DNA of 64,000 nucleotides. Origin: CAYWMD01 sp964458575. Its GTDB lineage: Bacteria > Verrucomicrobiota > Verrucomicrobiia > Limisphaerales > JADLHS01. Below, one piece after another: positions 49,731 through 58,462 of the stretch. Where the stretch lies: assembly GCA_964458575.1 (NCBI GenBank), contig CAYWMD010000011.1:57372-121371 (forward strand), read 5' to 3'. The notes under the pieces are model-generated. The model saw only the letters and a program-made list of their open reading frames with translations, was not told where the DNA came from and searched no databases. Every line of letters starts with the position of its first letter. Positions within the stretch are counted from its first letter, which is position 1. The position numbers and the translations under genes were made by a program.

Positions 49731-49892
49731 TCCGGCAGGGCGAAGCCACCCGCCCAGCGGCGTCGCTGGAGCAGGAATAGCTGTACGCCGTCGGCAGGAT
49801 AGGCAGAAAAGGATTGCATTTCCGCAGGGCCCGGCTAAACCTCCTCCCAATCAAACAACAAGAATTTAGGTGAAGCTGGATGGAGTTCATCT

Positions 49893-51266
49893 ATGACACA
49901 TCGGCTGCTGGTAAATCCGGAAACACCCCATCAATGGGAAATCCCCCTCCCACCGGGAACGATTCGCGTCGGTCGCCGGGACGACAACGATCATCAGATT
50001 GACCACCCGTCCGTCTCCGGTTCGCACTGCGAAATCATCGTGGATGGCGGCCGCGTGACAGTTCGTGACCTTGGCTCCACCAACGGGACATTCGTGAATG
50101 GTGCGCCCACCCGTGAAGCGGTGTTGATCCCCGGCCAGCAGTTGCAGTTGGGCAATGTGGCCTTGCGATTTGAATCAGCCGGCGCACCCGAGGGAAGTCT
50201 TGTGCCCCCCGCACCCGCGCCCAAGGCCGCCGGTCCGCTCCGCCTGAACCTCACAAAACCAACGCGGGTCGAGGTGCAACCGACCCAACCCGCCGCGGAA
50301 GCGGAAGCCCCTCCCCTGCCGCCGCCGGTGAACGCGCCGGCGCTGGAAGCGAACCCGGGCAATTTTTTCTGCAAATCGCATACGCGAACCCTGGCGCGCT
50401 ATTTCTGCCCGAAGTGCCGGAAACATTTCTGCGAACTCTGCGTTACCACCCGGCCGGGCGCCAGCGACAAGATTTGCCGCGGCTGCGGAGTCCCGTTGAC
50501 GGCGTTGCACGTGCCAAGCTCGCGCCCGACAAAAACCAGAAACTTTTACTCCCGCCTGCCCGGCGCGTTTGTGTATCCGTTCAAGGGCTTCGGCGTGGCG
50601 ATCATCATTCTGGCCGCGCTGCTCTTTGGCGGCGTGGGCTATTTGGTCAACATTGGCGTGTTGAGCGGGCCGTTTGGGTGGGCGCTCCGGGTCTCGGTTT
50701 ATGGCCTGCTCTTCCTGTTCATGCAGAACATCGTTTTCACCACCACGTCGGATGAAAACGAAACCTTGGGATTTCCCGACGCCAGCGAAGTGTTCGGCGC
50801 GGCCTTTCAATTGAGCGGCACCATCTTGCTTTCGTTTGGCCTCGCGCTGGGATTATTGGTGGCCAGGTTGTTTGGCGTGGACATTCCCATGCCCGCCATC
50901 ATCGCCGCGGCGGTTCTCGGCTGTTTATACTTCCCCATGGCCATCCTCGCCGTCGCCATGAAGGACACCGTGTGGGCCGCCAATCCGTTGATTGTCATCC
51001 CCACCATCCTGCGCCTGCCGCTCGAATATTTTGTCACCACAATTCTCACGATGACGATCTTCGGCTTGCGTCTCTGGGGCGGCATGCTCTCCGACAGCGC
51101 GGGCAACGACACGTTGACGACGAACAAGATGTCCACGCTCTTCACGTCGCTGGGCGTGCAAGCCGTCTGGGCGCTGGTCAGTGTTTACCTGCTCTCGGTG
51201 AACATGCGCATTCTCGGCCTCTTGTATAACGCCAAACGTGAACGATTTGGCTGGTTCAGCCGTTAA
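49893..51266 (+). CDS. FHA-domain protein with Cys-rich B-box-like finger and membrane domain
   Basis: 457 residues. Residues about 1-95 are an FHA domain (IRVGRRDDNDHQIDH, SGSHCEI, STNGTFVNG), which binds phosphothreonine peptides. A Pro-rich linker leads to a Cys/His-rich finger at about 155-205 (FFCKSHTRTLARYFCPKCRK, CELC, CRGCG), then five or six membrane segments. A link to Ser/Thr kinase signalling is likely, but no kinase gene is in the window. Confidence 0.88.
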   Translation: MTHRLLVNPETPHQWEIPLPPGTIRVGRRDDNDHQIDHPSVSGSHCEIIVDGGRVTVRDLGSTNGTFVNGAPTREAVLIPGQQLQLGNVALRFESAGAPEGSLVPPAPAPKAAGPLRLNLTKPTRVEVQPTQPAAEAEAPPLPPPVNAPALEANPGNFFCKSHTRTLARYFCPKCRKHFCELCVTTRPGASDKICRGCGVPLTALHVPSSRPTKTRNFYSRLPGAFVYPFKGFGVAIIILAALLFGGVGYLVNIGVLSGPFGWALRVSVYGLLFLFMQNIVFTTTSDENETLGFPDASEVFGAAFQLSGTILLSFGLALGLLVARLFGVDIPMPAIIAAAVLGCLYFPMAILAVAMKDTVWAANPLIVIPTILRLPLEYFVTTILTMTIFGLRLWGGMLSDSAGNDTLTTNKMSTLFTSLGVQAVWALVSVYLLSVNMRILGLLYNAKRERFGWFSR

Positions 51267-51296
51267 TCCGCCAACGCGGGCGAACCAAGCGCTGCC

Positions 51297-52421
51297 TCAC
51301 GATTCCGCCTTGCGACCCTGTTTGAATTCGATGAACCCCGACTTGCGCGGCAGCTTCTTCCACTTCGCTTCGAGCCGCTTGATGCGCTTTTCCAAGGCCG
51401 GATGGCTGTTGAAGGCTTCGGGCACTTTCATGGCGTGGCGCGCCGATTCGTAGGCCTGGAACTTCCGGAACATCCCGGCCATCCCGCGCGGATCAATGTT
51501 CGCCTGGACCAGATAATCCCAGCCCACGTCATCCGCTTCCTTCTCGTATGCCTGCGAAAATCCCTGGCCAATCATCAGCGCCGAGACGCCGGTCAACAGG
51601 TTGCCCGCCCCACCGCGTCCGCTCATGAAGGTCTGAAAAATCAGGAACGGCCCGCTCGCGGCGATGGACATACGGAAGTGATGCTTCTGCGTCACATGCG
51701 CCATCTCATGGGCAATCACTCCCAGCAACTCCTCGGGACGATCGGTCATTTCCATCAACCCGGTGTTGACGATGATGTGTCCGCCCGGCACCGCGAACGC
51801 GTTGGGCTCTTCATCCTGGACCACATGAAAGATGTAGTTGGTGGCACCCGCCGGCATCGCGCGCAACAGCGGCTCGGCCAACGCCGTCAAGGCCGCCACG
51901 TAGTTGGTGTCCTGAATGAAAGTCACCTCGCTTTTCATCTCGGCCAGGATGCCCGCCCCCACCTTCGCCTCCGACTCCGGCGGCACCCGGGCAACGACGG
52001 CCCGCACCATCAAACCCAAAGCCACCGTGCACAGCCACACGATCAATCCGCACGCGGCAAAGAAATAACCGACGATTTTCAGCCGGCGGGTCAATTCCCG
52101 CCGCGACAGGCGCGCCGTCAGTTGCTCGCGGATGCGTTCGACTTGCGGCAGCGAGCGACAATTCAGCAACGACGGATCGGCGCAGATGATCTTTAACTCC
52201 GGCTGCTCCGGGTCGGTGAAGAAAATCCGGTCCTCTCCTTCCTCGACTTCTGTCGCCAGGCGATCAAAGGGGATTTCCAGCGTGACATTGCCGGCTCGAA
52301 ACCGCAGTGACCAACCGACGAAAAAAATCTCTCCCGTGACCACCTCGTTGCCGAAATCGGGGTGGAAAGCCTGTGCTTCAAAGGTTTGGTTGACCAGGCC
52401 CATGCAACCCGGTTTTAGCAC
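51297..52421 (-). CDS. M48-family zinc metallopeptidase
   Basis: 374 residues. Motif HEMAH (in LLGVIAHEMAHVTQKHH) supplies two zinc His and the catalytic Glu, and EKEADDVGWDYL gives the third ligand. One membrane anchor lies near residues 115-140 (IVGYFFAACGLIVWLCTVALGL), preceded by an N-terminal beta domain. It resembles HtpX/Oma1/YfgC-type proteases that remove misfolded membrane or periplasmic proteins. It is convergent with the FHA gene (30 bases). Confidence 0.91.
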   Translation of the reverse strand: MLKPGCMGLVNQTFEAQAFHPDFGNEVVTGEIFFVGWSLRFRAGNVTLEIPFDRLATEVEEGEDRIFFTDPEQPELKIICADPSLLNCRSLPQVERIREQLTARLSRRELTRRLKIVGYFFAACGLIVWLCTVALGLMVRAVVARVPPESEAKVGAGILAEMKSEVTFIQDTNYVAALTALAEPLLRAMPAGATNYIFHVVQDEEPNAFAVPGGHIIVNTGLMEMTDRPEELLGVIAHEMAHVTQKHHFRMSIAASGPFLIFQTFMSGRGGAGNLLTGVSALMIGQGFSQAYEKEADDVGWDYLVQANIDPRGMAGMFRKFQAYESARHAMKVPEAFNSHPALEKRIKRLEAKWKKLPRKSGFIEFKQGRKAES

Positions 52422-52498
52422 AAACTCCCGGCGACGCCACGGAAAATGTTTTGCTCCTTGCCGACGGCTTTAGAATCCGGATTCACACGCTGAACCTG

Positions 52499-52706
52499 CC
52501 CTCACCCTGACCCTCTCCCATCCAATGGGAGAGGGAACAGCAAAGAGCGGCTCACGATAACTTGAATCCGGTTTGGCTCGGCGGATGTGCTAGGTCGTTC
52601 GTCGAAAAGCGAAAGCAGCGTCGGCGGTTTTGGGTCGCCCCGATTTCGCGACAAGCGTTCGGCTGCTCTCCTTCTCCCGTCGGACGGGAGAGGGCTGGGG
52701 TGAGGG
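52499..52706. repeat. Composite CCCTCACCC element (208 bp)
   Basis: Two inverted palindromes (CCCTCACCCTGACCCTCTCC... and ...GGAGAGGGCTGGGGTGAGGG) flank about 120 bases. With copy B of the GTAGCG element it fills the 507-base gene-free stretch between 52422 and 52928; no coding signal is seen there. Confidence 0.82.
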
Positions 52707-52757
52707 AAAAATCGGCGACAGCCAATGCCGCCTGATAACTCACGGCCTGCGAAGACC

Positions 52758-52925
52758 GTAGCGTCGGGCGTCCCGCCTGACGTAGAGGGCGGCATCTTGC
52801 CGCCCGGAAAAGTCAGCCGAACTTGCCAACCGCGCTCAAGGTTTCACAGTCGCTGGATACGACCGTGCCTTTTTCCGCCGGGCGGGACGCACCGGCTCTA
52901 CGGCAGGCGGGACGCCCGCCGCTAC
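52758..52925. repeat. GTAGCG element, copy B (168 bp)
   Basis: Starts GTAGCGTCGGGCGTCCCGCC and ends GGGACGCCCGCCGCTAC. It ends 3 bases from the stop codon of the minus-strand LRR gene, so it abuts the 3' end of that gene. Confidence 0.87.
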
Positions 52926-52928
52926 GTG

Positions 52929-55109
52929 CTACGGCCAGCGGAGGCGGTAGAAACGGGCGGGCTGATTCGTCCAGTCGGGATCGCTGAAATAGAGCGTGTC
53001 GCTGGTGAGCGTGTTGGTTTGCAGCGGAGTCCAGACGGGATTGGCCAGGTCCGTGCAAGCATCCACTGCCACGTCCATGCCGCTGGCCCAACTGATGTTG
53101 AATCCAAATTGATTCGTCCGAATGCCGAAGCTGTCATCTGTGGTCAGGACCTGAGGTTTCCACAGCGCGGTTGGAAGACCACCGAACGTCGTGCCCCAAC
53201 CCGACTTCAACGGCAGAAAATAAGTGATTACGCCGCTGTCACCGGAGAAAACAAATGAGCCTAGATTTGGAGCATTCCCCTTGAAATGGAGCTCTCTCAA
53301 GCCGGGGCACGCAGCGAATGCCCAGTCCCCGATGCTGGTTGCGCTGGCAGGAATCGTGATGCTCTTCAGCTTTGTGCATGATGCGAACGCTGAACTGCCA
53401 ATGCTGTTGACGGAGTTGGAAATACTGTAATGTGTTCCAAGTTTGGCCTCCGGGTATCGTACGAGCGTGGTCCGACTCTTGTTGAACAAGACTCCATCCA
53501 TGCTGCTGTATGAGGAATTGAGCACGTCAACGTTTATTGCGCTCAGGCCGGTGCAGCCCAAAAACGCATCGCTTCCGATGCTGCTAACGCTACGAGGGAT
53601 TGTGACGGCGACTAATTTGGCACAATTATAGAACGCGGAGCTTCCAATGCTGGTTACGCTGTCGGGGATCGTTATGTTGGTCAGACTCGTGCAGGATTGG
53701 AACAGCCAGTCCCCCAACCAAGTAACGCTGTTGGGGATCGTGACGCTGCTCAGGGCAGTGCAATATGCGAACGCCCCGCCCCAGATGCCGGTAACGGCAT
53801 TACCAAGCGTGACGCTGCTCAAACTGGTGCAGTTTCGAAACGCATCGCTTCCGATGCTCGTGACGCTATTCGGGATTGCGATGCTTGTCAGGCTCGTGCA
53901 GTTGCCAAACGCCCACTGCCCAATGCTCAGAACGCTGTTGCCGATGGAGACGTTCGTCAGGCTTGTGCAGGACCAGAACGTATAATCCCCAAGATGGCTG
54001 ATGCTGTTTGGAATAATGAGGCTAGTTAAACTGATACAGCTTCGGAATACAGAGCTCCCGAAGCTAGTGACGGTATTTGGAATCGTTAGGTTAGCCAGCC
54101 CGCTGCAGGATTGAAAAGCGCTTCCCCCAATGCTGTTGACAGAAGTGGGAATCGCCACGCTCGTCAGGCCTGCGCAGTAAATGAACGCATAGTCCCCGAT
54201 ACTGGTGACGCTATTTGTGATCGTATAATTGCTTCCTGCTTTGGCTGCGGGGTGTCGTATAAGCGTCGACCGGCTCTTGTTGAATAAGACCCCATCCACA
54301 CTGCTGAAAGAAGGATTGAGCGTATCCACGGTTATCGCGGTCAGGTTAGCGCTGTCAGAAAATGCAAGGTTTGCGCCGTAGATGGTTGTGACGGTACCAG
54401 GAATTGCAATGTCGGTCAGCATGTTGCAGTTTCGGAATGCGTAATCTCCGATAGTAATGACGCCGTTGGGAACTGTGTAGCTTCCGGTTTTGCCTCCCGG
54501 ACATTGAATGAGTGTGTTTGTGCTCTTGTTGAACAAGACCCCATCCACGCTGCAATACAATGAGTTCAGGCTTTCAACGCTTATAGTGTTTAGGTTGGCG
54601 CAAAACCAAAAGGCATAATCCCCAATGTTCGTGACACTGCTGGCGATCGTGATGCCGGTCAGACTGGTACAATTTCGGAACGCGTAGCTCCCGATGCTGG
54701 TAACGCTCGTGCCGAGTGTGATGTTTGTCAGGCTGGTACAACGATCAAAGGCAGAGTTCCCTATCTTGGTCGGACAGTTTAAGAACGTGACATTGATGAG
54801 ATTGCTGCAGGACTGAAAACTGTTGTTGCCAACGTTGGTGACCGTATTGGGAATCGTCAGGCTGGCCAGCGTGCCAATGGCTTTGAATGCGTTATTACCG
54901 ACGCCGGTGACCGACAGGCCATTAGTCGTGTCCGGGATGACCACATCACCGCCGCTTCCCGTGTATCCCGTAATCGTGATCGCGCCGTTGTTGGTAACGA
55001 AGGTGAATTGCGCGTTCAGAACAGCGGGCGCCAGTAGAAACAAAAGCAGGAGCATTCTCGCGACACAGGTAGTCCCACGCCTGCCGTCATTCGTTTGGTT
55101 GGTGTTCAT
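52929..55109 (-). CDS. BspA-type leucine-rich-repeat (LRR_5) secreted protein
   Basis: 726 residues. Signal peptide (MLLLLFLLAPAVLNAQ) and more than twenty LRR_5 units of about 23 residues with the IPNSVTSIGxxAFxxCTSLT pattern. They are interrupted by three blocks of the form VLNSSYSSMDGVLFNKSRTTLVRYP, as in BspA/TpLRR proteins. The end is NQPARFYRLRWP, similar to other secreted proteins in the window. Likely a surface adhesin or binding protein. The chosen start at 55109 follows a purine-rich ribosome site; the open frame begins further upstream. More AT-rich than its neighbours. Confidence 0.88.
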   Translation of the reverse strand: MNTNQTNDGRRGTTCVARMLLLLFLLAPAVLNAQFTFVTNNGAITITGYTGSGGDVVIPDTTNGLSVTGVGNNAFKAIGTLASLTIPNTVTNVGNNSFQSCSNLINVTFLNCPTKIGNSAFDRCTSLTNITLGTSVTSIGSYAFRNCTSLTGITIASSVTNIGDYAFWFCANLNTISVESLNSLYCSVDGVLFNKSTNTLIQCPGGKTGSYTVPNGVITIGDYAFRNCNMLTDIAIPGTVTTIYGANLAFSDSANLTAITVDTLNPSFSSVDGVLFNKSRSTLIRHPAAKAGSNYTITNSVTSIGDYAFIYCAGLTSVAIPTSVNSIGGSAFQSCSGLANLTIPNTVTSFGSSVFRSCISLTSLIIPNSISHLGDYTFWSCTSLTNVSIGNSVLSIGQWAFGNCTSLTSIAIPNSVTSIGSDAFRNCTSLSSVTLGNAVTGIWGGAFAYCTALSSVTIPNSVTWLGDWLFQSCTSLTNITIPDSVTSIGSSAFYNCAKLVAVTIPRSVSSIGSDAFLGCTGLSAINVDVLNSSYSSMDGVLFNKSRTTLVRYPEAKLGTHYSISNSVNSIGSSAFASCTKLKSITIPASATSIGDWAFAACPGLRELHFKGNAPNLGSFVFSGDSGVITYFLPLKSGWGTTFGGLPTALWKPQVLTTDDSFGIRTNQFGFNISWASGMDVAVDACTDLANPVWTPLQTNTLTSDTLYFSDPDWTNQPARFYRLRWP

Positions 55110-55276
55110 GGAAGATCCCCCTCTTTGCAAGTCTCCGATTCGACAGCGATAGCTCTCATTTGTCCGCTCTGTTGACTGGTGTCCTGCGGTGGTTGCCACA
55201 GCGCCCCAATCGCGTCCTGATGATGTGACCGCCGCAAAGTACGAGTCAAGCCGCGTTTTCTGCATAGTTGCAGCGC

Positions 55277-55585
55277 GTGCCGGGCATCAAACATTACGAA
55301 GCGATCTGCGAGGAGGTTGTGCGCCTCTTGCGCGAGGAGCGTCAGCGCCGGAAGCTCTCGAATTACGCGGTCGCCCAACGCTCGGGAGTGTCCGAATCCA
55401 TGCTCAGTCTGGTCGAAAGAGGACTGCGCAATCCCACGCTGGAATTGATGCTCCGCGTTGCCGACGGCATCGGCGCAAACCTTCCCGATCTGATCAAACG
55501 CGCAACGGCAACGGTTGCAAAAGATGTTCGCGGAGGTGCTTCGGGTTCGACCGGCAAGACGAGCGTCTCGCCGACGAAACAATAA
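55277..55585 (+). CDS. XRE-family HTH regulator
   Basis: About 102 residues: helix-turn-helix LREERQRRKLSNYAVAQRSGVS, SMLSLVERGLRNPTLELMLRVADGIG and NLPDLIKRA, then a low-complexity tail. GTG 55277 is preferred to TTG 55268. It is divergent from the LRR gene with a gap of 167 bases, mirroring the XRE-GloVer arrangement at 45003-45343. Confidence 0.87.
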   Translation: MPGIKHYEAICEEVVRLLREERQRRKLSNYAVAQRSGVSESMLSLVERGLRNPTLELMLRVADGIGANLPDLIKRATATVAKDVRGGASGSTGKTSVSPTKQ

Positions 55586-55705
55586 ATCTCCGAGCGAAGT
55601 CACCCAACCCAGCGTCCCGGCGTGAAAGTGCAAAAAGGTTCGTGGGAAAGCATTCGGCAAATTGAAGTTTTGTTTTGAAATGATCCACTCGATGCGCTCG
55701 ATCCA

Positions 55706-55857
55706 CCCTCACCCTGACCCTCTCCCTTAGGGAGAGGGAAAAGCCATCGTCCGACTCTCGTTTTGCGAATCACCGTCCGGCAAATCCAATCAACGGATAT
55801 TGCAAATATGCGGCGAACGATTCCCCCTCTCCCAGCGGGAGAGGGCCGGGGTGAGGG
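55706..55857. repeat. Composite CCCTCACCC element (152 bp)
   Basis: Two inverted palindromes around a core containing GAATCACCGTCCGGCAAATC, which is shared almost base for base with the element at 59909. The 494-base gap between the XRE gene and ffs holds this and the next repeat only. Confidence 0.85.
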
Positions 55858-55950
55858 AGAGTCGTCCGAAAACCAGAACCGTTCCCACACCGAATTATCG
55901 TTGTTCTATTGCTCAGTCAACGGATCGAGCGTTTGGGTTGTCGCACAATT

Positions 55951-55987
55951 CTCCCTCACCCTTAATCCCTCTCCCGCTGGGAGAGGG
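55951..55987. repeat. Single CCCTCACCC palindrome
   Basis: CTCCCTCACCCTTAATCCCT..GGGAGAGGG, a half element. The flanks resemble those of the repeat around the assembly gap (60110-60365), including a shared CGTTTGGG..TGTCGC string. Confidence 0.75.
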
Positions 55988-56079
55988 AAACAGCAACGCG
56001 ACCGATGATCACACCAAGTTCTTCAGATTCCGCCTAAATTCCACTTGAAGCCGCACCGCGCCTGCCGCACACTCCCGTC

Positions 56080-56173
56080 GCCAGGGCCCATGGAATGTGG
56101 ACTTACGAACCCCGCCAGGGCCGGAAGGCAGCAACGGTAGTTTGCTCCGTATCTGCCGTGGTCACCCTGGCAC
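56080..56173 (+). ncRNA. ffs: Signal recognition particle RNA, small bacterial type
   Basis: The helix-8 core CAGGGCCGGAAGGCAGCA with its GGAA loop is present at about 56113-56130. The ends GCCAGGGCCCATGG and CCGTGGTCACCCTGGC pair to close the stem, giving a 4.5S-type RNA of about 94 bases. It binds Ffh for co-translational membrane targeting. Location just before dnaX is a frequent bacterial arrangement. Exact ends are estimated from pairing. Confidence 0.92.
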
Positions 56174-56269
56174 TTTGAATTTTAGATTGCAGATTTCCGA
56201 TTGCAGATTGATGCTCCCTTCCATGCGCGCTTTCAAATCTGCAATTGGCAATCCGCAATCCGCAATTGA
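56174..56269. repeat. GATTGCAGATT-type repeats with inverted partners before dnaX
   Basis: Direct units ATTGCAGATT at the left and inverted AAATCTGCAATT..GCAATCCGCAATT at the right form a long imperfect dyad filling the gap between ffs and dnaX. Confidence 0.6.
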
Positions 56270-58021
56270 ATGAGCTACCAGGTCATCGCCCGAAAATATC
56301 GCCCGCAGCGTTTCGCCGACGTGGTCGGACAGGAACACGTCACCGACACGCTCGCCAACGCCATCAAGCAGAGCCGCATCGCGCACGCCTACCTCTTCTG
56401 CGGGCCGCGCGGCACGGGCAAGACCACCATCGCCCGCATCTTCGCCAAATGCCTCAATTGCACCGGCGGTCCGAAGGTGGACTTCGACGACAACGACTCG
56501 CGCTGCATCGAGATCACCGAGGGCCGCGCGATTGACGTGCTGGAGATTGATGGCGCGAGCAACAACGGCGTCGAGCAGGTGCGCGAGTTGCGCGAGACCT
56601 GCAAATACGCGCCGGCTTCCTCGAAGTTCAAGATCTACATCATTGACGAAGTTCACATGCTCTCGACGGCGGCGTTCAACGCGCTGCTCAAGACCCTCGA
56701 AGAACCGCCGGCGCACGTAAAGTTCATGTTCGCCACGACCGACCCGGAAAAGGTCCTGCCGACGATTCTCTCCCGCTGCCAGCGGTTTGATCTGCGGCGC
56801 ATTCCCTCCGCGCTCATCGTCAAACACCTCAAGCTGATCGCCGAGAAGGAAAAGGTGAAGATTGATGATCCGGCCTTGTTCGCGATCGCCCGCGGGGCGG
56901 ACGGCGGGATGCGCGACGCCGAATCCACGCTGGACCAGCTCATCAGTTTTTGCGGCGAAAAGATCGAAGAGCCGGATGTGCTTTCGATGTTCGGTCTTGC
57001 GGCGCAAAGCCAGATTCTCGAACTGAGCCGCGCCATTCTCGCCGGAGAAATTCAAACCGCGCTGAGCCAGTTGAACGAGCTTTCCCAACACGGCAAAGAC
57101 CTGGGCCGATTGCTGGCCGATTTGCTCAGCCATATCCGCAACCTGCTCATCTTCCAGGTTTCCCGCGGCGATGTGAATCTGCTTGAAGTTTCCGAGGTTG
57201 AGGTCACGTCACTCAAGGAACAGGCCGCGTTGGCCAATACGGAAGCGTTCACCCGCATCCTGGAGGTTCTGGCCGACGCCGAACTCCGGCTGCGCGACGC
57301 GGCGTCCAAGCGGATTCTGCTCGAAGTCACGTTGCTCAAGGCCATCGAGGCGCGCAACGCCCTCAACCTGGATGTCGTGCTGAAGCAGTTGAACGCCTTG
57401 CGCGGCGGCCCAAGTGGCACGAGCGCTGTGCCCGCTTCCGCACCCGTGGCTGCAAACGTGAGTTCGCGGCAAACTTCAGTGGCTGCCAAAATCGAAAGCT
57501 CAATCAAAGAACAGCCGCCGACTCACGTCGGCAGCCACACTCCCCTGGCCGAAACCGCCGCTTCGCCGGGATTGGAAGAACTCTGGGCGCAGCTTGTGGA
57601 AAGCGTGACCCGCGCCAGCCGTTTCACGGGCGGGTATTTGATCAACGCCCATCCCGTGTCGTTCGCAAAGCAACTGTTCACCATCGGGTTCGATCCGGAG
57701 TTCGAGGATCAGCTTGGCCTGGTGGACAACCCGAAAAGTCATACGCTGCTGCAAACCAAGCTGGCGGAACTGGGCCACCCGAACTCGCAGATCAAATTCA
57801 TCAAAGCCGAGGCGCCGGCCGGTCGCGTGCCGGTTGGAGTTCAAGCTTCAGCTGGTTCGGAAAAAACGCCGGACACGCTAAAGCGTGAACTCCAACCCGC
57901 GCCGGTCGCGAAGGAAAAGTCGGTTTCCGTTCCGTTCAACAAGGACGATTTCAAGAACGACCCGCTGATCCAGAAGGCTTTGGAAGTTTTTAAAGGCCAG
58001 ATCGTCGAAGTTCGCGCCTGA
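56270..58021 (+). CDS. dnaX: DNA polymerase III subunit gamma/tau
   Basis: 583 residues. Clamp-loader AAA+ ATPase with Walker A GPRGTGKTT, Walker B YIIDEVHML, sensor motif TTDPEKV and arginine-finger-containing LSRCQRF. The zinc-finger region reads AKCLNC..DSRCIEI and lacks the usual PCGxCxxC, so the full Cys4 set is not visible. Domain III follows to about residue 370, then a variable tau tail. In the tail (about 522-543) a palindromic repeat encodes 22 extra residues in frame. It starts the dnaX-ybaB-recR recombination and replication cluster. Confidence 0.95.
   Translation: MSYQVIARKYRPQRFADVVGQEHVTDTLANAIKQSRIAHAYLFCGPRGTGKTTIARIFAKCLNCTGGPKVDFDDNDSRCIEITEGRAIDVLEIDGASNNGVEQVRELRETCKYAPASSKFKIYIIDEVHMLSTAAFNALLKTLEEPPAHVKFMFATTDPEKVLPTILSRCQRFDLRRIPSALIVKHLKLIAEKEKVKIDDPALFAIARGADGGMRDAESTLDQLISFCGEKIEEPDVLSMFGLAAQSQILELSRAILAGEIQTALSQLNELSQHGKDLGRLLADLLSHIRNLLIFQVSRGDVNLLEVSEVEVTSLKEQAALANTEAFTRILEVLADAELRLRDAASKRILLEVTLLKAIEARNALNLDVVLKQLNALRGGPSGTSAVPASAPVAANVSSRQTSVAAKIESSIKEQPPTHVGSHTPLAETAASPGLEELWAQLVESVTRASRFTGGYLINAHPVSFAKQLFTIGFDPEFEDQLGLVDNPKSHTLLQTKLAELGHPNSQIKFIKAEAPAGRVPVGVQASAGSEKTPDTLKRELQPAPVAKEKSVSVPFNKDDFKNDPLIQKALEVFKGQIVEVRA
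57832..57897. repeat. GTTGGAGTTCA palindrome inside dnaX, in frame (66 bp)
   Basis: Arms GGTTGGAGTTCA/TGAACTCCAACC with inner AGCTTCAGC/GCTAAAGCG. A related copy lies between genes at 61300-61356. Length 66 is a multiple of three, adding exactly 22 codons. Confidence 0.87.
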
Positions 58022-58028
58022 CTTTTCC

Positions 58029-58064
58029 GGTTCAACGATTTAACGTTTTAGCGATTCAACGAAA
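58029..58064. repeat. CAACGATT heptad-type repeat before ybaB
   Basis: Units TTCAACGATTTAACG..GCGATTCAACGA fill the gap between dnaX and ybaB. Related to 20747 and 58388. Confidence 0.6.
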
Positions 58065-58067
58065 CCT

Positions 58068-58379
58068 ATGTCCAGCATCGGCAAACTCATGAAGCAGGCT
58101 GCGCGCATGCAGCAGCAAATGGAACAAGTCCAGGCCCAACTCGCGGCCAAAACCGTCGAAGCCACCAGCGGCGGCGGCGCGGTGAAAGTCACCGCGAAAT
58201 GCGACGGCTCGCTCGCCGCGATCAAAATTGACCCGCAGGCGCTCAATCCGTCCGACGCGCAATTGGTCGAGGACATGATCCTGACGGCAGCGAACCAGGC
58301 GTTGAATCAGGCGAAGGAAATTTCCAATGCCGAAATGGGCAAGGTCACCTCGGGGTTAAATCTGCCGGGGTTTGGCTGA
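58068..58379 (+). CDS. YbaB/EbfC nucleoid-associated protein
   Basis: 103 residues. N-terminal helix KLMKQAARMQQQMEQVQAQLA, then VKVTAKCDGSLAAIKIDP and VEDMILTAANQALNQAKE. Dimeric DNA-binding protein. Between dnaX and recR, the classical position. Confidence 0.93.
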   Translation: MSSIGKLMKQAARMQQQMEQVQAQLAAKTVEATSGGGAVKVTAKCDGSLAAIKIDPQALNPSDAQLVEDMILTAANQALNQAKEISNAEMGKVTSGLNLPGFG

Positions 58380-58387
58380 AGCAAAAA

Positions 58388-58460
58388 CGTTGAACCGTTG
58401 AATGGTTGAATCGTTGAAACGGCTCCGATTCAACGATTCAGCGATTTCACGATTCAACGA
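58388..58460. repeat. CGTTGAA heptad repeats forming a dyad before recR
   Basis: Left units CGTTGAACCGTTGAATGG..; right inverted units ATTCAACGATTCAGCG... The 73 bases make up the whole gap before recR. Confidence 0.7.
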
Positions 58461-58462
58461 CC

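Noticed and set aside
57859..57866. Programmed frameshift in dnaX at the A6 run to make a short gamma form
   Set aside because: The phase of the A run does not give a proper A AAA AAG-type heptamer, and it lies inside a repeat-derived insert; six A is short for transcriptional slippage.
58388..58460. Possible CRISPR-like short repeats before recR
   Set aside because: Units are 7-8 bases, without 25-40 base repeats or regular spacers; no cas genes.
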